From: DALYLB01 sp046154695
Lineage (GTDB): Bacteria; Acidobacteriota; Blastocatellia; RBC074
Length of the DNA stretch: 7,892 bases
Assembly (NCBI GenBank): GCA_046154695.1
Contig: JBJXFI010000406.1
Coordinates: forward strand, 1-7,892
Direction: 5' to 3'
Shown: piece after piece, positions 5,872 through 7,892 of the stretch
Position numbering within the stretch: the first letter of the stretch is position 1
How the letters are laid out: each line of letters opens with the position of its first letter
The notes under the pieces: model-generated
What the model was told of the DNA's origin: nothing
Seen by the model: the letters and a program-made list of their open reading frames with translations, nothing else
The model's database searches: none
Program-made: the position numbers and the translations under genes

Positions 5872-7083
5872 TTAAGCGACACCTCCTTCCGCCGCTGGCA
5901 AATCTTCGTCTGGCGTTGCGTCCAAAATATCGACGTCGCATCCATCAAAATCGATCTCCTCGTCCTGTGCTGAAGCTGTCGCGGTCACGGCGCCGGCGGC
6001 GCTTCCACCGCCCGCTCCCTGCCCGGCGGTCGTCGTTACCGCCGTCACCGTTGCCGTTGCCTCCGTCGCCGCGGTCTCTTTTGGCTTGATTGTGGAGCGA
6101 AGCACCATTGCCTTATTCAACAGATCGAACCAGAAGGGAGCTCCCTGTGTTGCCGCGAACGCGGTCAGCAGCCAGCCGAAAATCTGCGCGAGCCAGTCGC
6201 TCAACCATTCAATTCTATTGGTTGCCGGCAGTTTCAGGAGCGCCTTTCCGTCCGAATCCGTCCAACCAATGGGAAGTTTTATCGAATCAAGATCCTCCAT
6301 GGCCTTTTCGTAGGGAGTTTTGCCGCCGGTTTCCGCGGGGGCCTGGGCGCTGGTTGCCGCGGGCTCCTTTGCCGCCTGCTCCGCCCTCGCCACCATCGCC
6401 GCGCGCACCGCGTCGTTCCGGTATAAATAATCGGCGATGGTAATCGTGTTGACGTTTAACGTGACAGCCACGAACATCGCGATCCAGAAGATGATCCAAT
6501 GCGTTGACCGCTTGTATTGACCGGAAACGCGCTCCATTGCGCTGTCGAACCACGCCTCGATATTGGCCTGGGCCTTGTTGAGGTCGCCCTGCGCCGAATC
6601 GACTGCCATCCGCAATACCCGCTCCACTTTCGGATTCTTGAGTGTCGCGATGTTGCTTTGGATGGCGTCCAGGGAAATCACAGAACCGCGTTGAGCGTTC
6701 TCCGCCCCCGCCGTGTCCGAGGGTTGCGCCACCAAATCCATCAATGTCCGGGCGAAGCTGCTGGGCTGAATATACGACGGGAGGCTCCCGCCCCTGGCCA
6801 ATATTCCAGGCGGTTTGGAGCCACTGCTCGGTTCCTTGGGGATATTGCTCGGTTCATACGGCCCCTGATAGAGGCTATAGATAAGCGGGTGATTGAAGAA
6901 GCGATCCGCCAACCCTTTCCCGGTCGAGTCGTACAGCATTTCACGAATCGTATATTCAAGATAGGCCGATCGTGATTTCATCCACGCTTCAATGCTTTCG
7001 CGGATCGCGGAACAGATGATGCTGATCAGGATATACAAAAAGATAATCCCGATCGCGACGTCCAGAATTTTAGATCCAAACAT
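5872..7083 (-). CDS. Three-helix membrane protein, GAPFWFDLLNK family, function unknown
   Basis: This 403-residue protein has predicted membrane helices at about 8-27 (ILDVAIGIIFLYILISIICS), 195-214 (WIIFWIAMFVAVTLN) and 297-313 (WLAQIFGWLLTAFAATQ). The stretch AWFDSAMERVSGQYKRSTHW before helix 2, NVNTITIADYLYRNDAVRAA after it, and the signature GAPFWFDLLNKAMVLRS (314-330) after helix 3 match what I recall as a widespread bacterial membrane family without assigned function. Residues 28-194 and 215-296 are large soluble segments. The tail, about 335-403, is low complexity: a Thr/Ala/Gly stretch (EATATVTAVTTTAGQGAGGG), then an acidic end rich in Asp/Glu. The start at 7083 has AGGAGG only three bases upstream, a short but usable spacing. 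The gene is coupled to the amidase that follows, and a degraded patatin-like gene lies 24 bp upstream on the same strand. Confidence 0.85.
   Translation of the reverse strand: MFGSKILDVAIGIIFLYILISIICSAIRESIEAWMKSRSAYLEYTIREMLYDSTGKGLADRFFNHPLIYSLYQGPYEPSNIPKEPSSGSKPPGILARGGSLPSYIQPSSFARTLMDLVAQPSDTAGAENAQRGSVISLDAIQSNIATLKNPKVERVLRMAVDSAQGDLNKAQANIEAWFDSAMERVSGQYKRSTHWIIFWIAMFVAVTLNVNTITIADYLYRNDAVRAAMVARAEQAAKEPAATSAQAPAETGGKTPYEKAMEDLDSIKLPIGWTDSDGKALLKLPATNRIEWLSDWLAQIFGWLLTAFAATQGAPFWFDLLNKAMVLRSTIKPKETAATEATATVTAVTTTAGQGAGGGSAAGAVTATASAQDEEIDFDGCDVDILDATPDEDLPAAEGGVA
5881..5888 (-). promoter_or_regulatory. Strong ribosome binding site of the amidase gene
   Basis: AAGGAGGT on the minus strand, 10 bases before the ATG at 5870, lies inside the last codons of the upstream membrane-protein gene. 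It decides the amidase start over an in-frame TTG at 5948 that would overlap the upstream gene by 77 bases. Confidence 0.75.
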
Positions 7084-7086
7084 ATT

Positions 7087-7093
7087 CCTCCTC
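7087..7093 (-). promoter_or_regulatory. Ribosome binding site of the membrane-protein gene
   Basis: GAGGAGG on the minus strand is followed by AAT and then ATG at 7083. The spacing of three bases is short, but the match to the 16S anti-Shine-Dalgarno sequence is strong. Confidence 0.6.
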
Positions 7094-7107
7094 TTTCCAG
7101 GATAAGC

Positions 7108-7491
7108 TCAGCAGCATTGAATCACCGCAACGGTCTCCACGACCGATGATGCGGAAACGTCGGATGAATGCGGCGTCGGATCCTCCTCGCCGTCGCGGAT
7201 AATGATGTACTTGCAGCGGCGGCGCAAGAGCCCGATGGCCGCGAGATTCTCGAAATGGCCGCCGCCGGAGAAGTTGACCCGGCGGCGCTTCCCGCCGCCC
7301 CTGACCGCCGAACTGATCGGGATAAAGCGTGAGATCGACGATGCGCGGTTGGGGAACGACGAGGCCCGAGATGAATTGGGGGCTCGAACTGGCGCTGGGT
7401 GGATGATGGGAACCGGGATCGCACGGCGGCAATCGCCACGGGATTGAAAACGCGCCGGCCGGTATTCGCTCCCCCCCGCTTCTCGCTGATC
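7108..7491 (-). pseudogene. Remnant of a patatin-like hydrolase gene (C-terminal part)
   Basis: An open frame of 127 codons ends at a TGA at 7108-7110 and is bounded upstream by a TGA at 7492-7494. It has no ATG or GTG start, only an internal TTG. In it, RVNFSGGGHFENLAAIGLL (about 7281-7225) runs on to RRRCKYIIIRDGEEDP (about 7224-7177). This matches the (S)DGGHFENLGLYELLRRRC(R/K)(Y/F)II..D segment I know from bacterial membrane-associated patatin-like phospholipase proteins, which are several hundred residues longer. The sequence upstream does not read as that family in this frame. Another frame gives GLVVPQPRIVDLTLYPD, which may correspond to the preceding family segment, so one or more frameshifts are likely; a run of seven G on the minus strand (7471-7477) is a possible slip site. 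It ends 24 bp before the membrane-protein gene, so an intact ancestor may have headed that operon. Active hydrolase function is not expected. Confidence 0.55.
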
Positions 7492-7563
7492 TCACATCGT
7501 TTCCTCCCAGCCTGACCGAACTTGCTCTGCACACGAGCGTCCGGGACCACTCCTGAAACAAAA

Positions 7564-7589
7564 GGGGTGTGATTAAAAGTTGGACACAA
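7564..7589 (+). repeat. Left terminal inverted repeat
   Basis: This 26-base repeat matches the reverse complement of 7831-7855 except for a single extra T in AAAAGTTGGACA. It marks the left boundary of the nested element; beyond it the flanks (ACAAAA on the left, CGGACA on the right) do not match. Confidence 0.75.
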
Positions 7590-7645
7590 TTTCGCAATAT
7601 TGATGGACAATCGGCGCATTGTTGTGTTCCGAAGTAACACCAGAC

Positions 7646-7679
7646 GGTAGCCGGCGGTGAAGCGAAGCGTAACCGCCGG
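7646..7679 (+). repeat. Left copy of the 34-bp hairpin core
   Basis: The copy begins GGTAGCCGGCGGTGAAGCG and ends TAACCGCCGG. It is itself palindromic (CCGGCGGT/ACCGCCGG) and is the exact reverse complement of 7774-7807. A diverged third copy lies at 98-134. Confidence 0.85.
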
Positions 7680-7773
7680 AATTGACAGGAAAAGCCATCG
7701 AGCCCCGGCAGGGGCGATAGATCGTGGCGCGGTCCGGCGCCCCTGCCGGGGCGCGAGCCGGGGGCGGGCGATA

Positions 7774-7807
7774 CCGGCGGTTACGCTTCGCTTCACCGCC
7801 GGCTACC
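7774..7807 (-). repeat. Right copy of the 34-bp hairpin core
   Basis: This exact inverted copy of 7646-7679 lets the two arms pair over about 94 intervening bases, or each arm fold alone as a hairpin. Stem CCGGCGGT at 7774-7781 pairs with ACCGCCGG at 7795-7802. Confidence 0.85.
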
Positions 7808-7830
7808 ATCCATCGCCCCTATCGGGGCTC

Positions 7831-7855
7831 TTGTGTCCACTTTTAATCACACCCC
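7831..7855 (-). repeat. Right terminal inverted repeat
   Basis: The sequence TTGTGTCCACTTTTAATCAC followed by ACCCC is the inverted partner of 7564-7589 with one base fewer. The remaining 37 bases of the window (7856-7892) hold only a short CGTCA/TGACG stem at 7867-7886 and no gene. Confidence 0.75.
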
Positions 7856-7892
7856 CGGACACCCGCCGTCACAATTCACATTGACGGGTAAG

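Larger units (their letters stand above)
7564..7855. mobile_element. 292-bp nested inverted-repeat element (MITE-like)
   Basis: The ends are inverted copies: 7564-7589 (26 bp) and 7831-7855 (25 bp), identical apart from one extra T on the left. The shared wording is GGGGTGTGATTAAAAGT(T)GGACACAA, shown here in two parts as GGGGTGTGATTAAAAGT and GGACACAA. Inside are a perfect 34-bp inverted pair (7646-7679 and 7774-7807), a perfect 15-bp pair (7702-7716 and 7738-7752) and further hairpins at 7702-7715, 7737-7754 and 7815-7828. No transposase frame is present, and I see no clear target-site duplication next to the ends. It therefore looks like a non-autonomous element or a composite palindromic repeat cluster. 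The AAAGTTGGACA wording of the ends vaguely recalls IS3-family (IS150-group) termini, but this is unverified. Confidence 0.6.

Noticed and set aside
5871..5948. Amidase extended to a TTG at 5948
   Set aside because: It would overlap the upstream gene by 77 bases, while an excellent AAGGAGGT sits before the ATG at 5870.
5872..7083. Holin for the adjacent endolysin-like amidase
   Set aside because: At 403 residues with large soluble segments and a conserved non-holin signature, it does not fit any holin class. No phage genes surround it.
7070..7796. Two long minus-strand frames (7070-7597 and 7122-7796) across the region upstream of the membrane-protein gene
   Set aside because: Their products are Arg/Ser/Pro-rich and run through the inverted repeats. 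The third minus-strand frame carries the recognisable hydrolase motif instead.
7646..7807. CRISPR-like repeat pair
   Set aside because: The two 34-bp copies are inverted, not direct, with only one intervening segment, which does not fit a CRISPR array.

Overview
The window looks like a high-GC bacterial chromosome. All five intact genes lie on the minus strand, so transcription runs from high to low coordinates, and a palindrome-rich non-coding block sits at each edge. MutL carries the endonuclease motifs of MutH-less bacteria and AspRS is of the bacterial GAD-domain type, so this is not an archaeon or an enterobacterium. The dispersed GC-rich palindromes resemble those I associate with Acidobacteriota, Verrucomicrobiota or Planctomycetota. 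That placement is an impression from memory, not a demonstration.

Layout from the right, in transcription order. (1) 7564-7855: a 292-bp non-coding element with 25-26 bp terminal inverted repeats and nested inner inverted repeats, including a perfect 34-bp pair. (2) 7108-7491: the remnant of a patatin-like hydrolase gene, recognised by a GGHFENL...LLRRRCKYII motif, with no start codon. (3) 7083-5872: a three-helix membrane protein of an uncharacterised family (GAPFWFDLLNK signature), ending in a low-complexity acidic tail. (4) 5870-5064: a peptidoglycan amidase with a C-terminal peptidoglycan-binding domain; its ATG lies one base after the stop of the membrane gene. (5) 5025-4351: a secreted protein of unknown function with a CxCC motif, 38 bp further on. 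Genes 3 to 5 look like one operon with an envelope theme. (6) 4118-2340: aspS, with its own good ribosome binding site and a candidate promoter. (7) 2215-329: mutL, preceded by a 124-bp repeat-rich leader without a clear ribosome binding site. (8) 1-328: non-coding, with four GC-rich hairpins in the first 155 bp, one of them a diverged copy of the hairpin core found in the right-hand element.

aspS and mutL are housekeeping genes (tRNA charging and mismatch repair). The accessory content is the membrane protein/amidase/secreted protein cluster, the degraded hydrolase gene beside it and the two palindromic blocks. I see no rRNA, tRNA, CRISPR array, transposase or phage structural gene. The best candidates for something undescribed are the translationally coupled membrane-protein/amidase pair and the nested inverted-repeat element.
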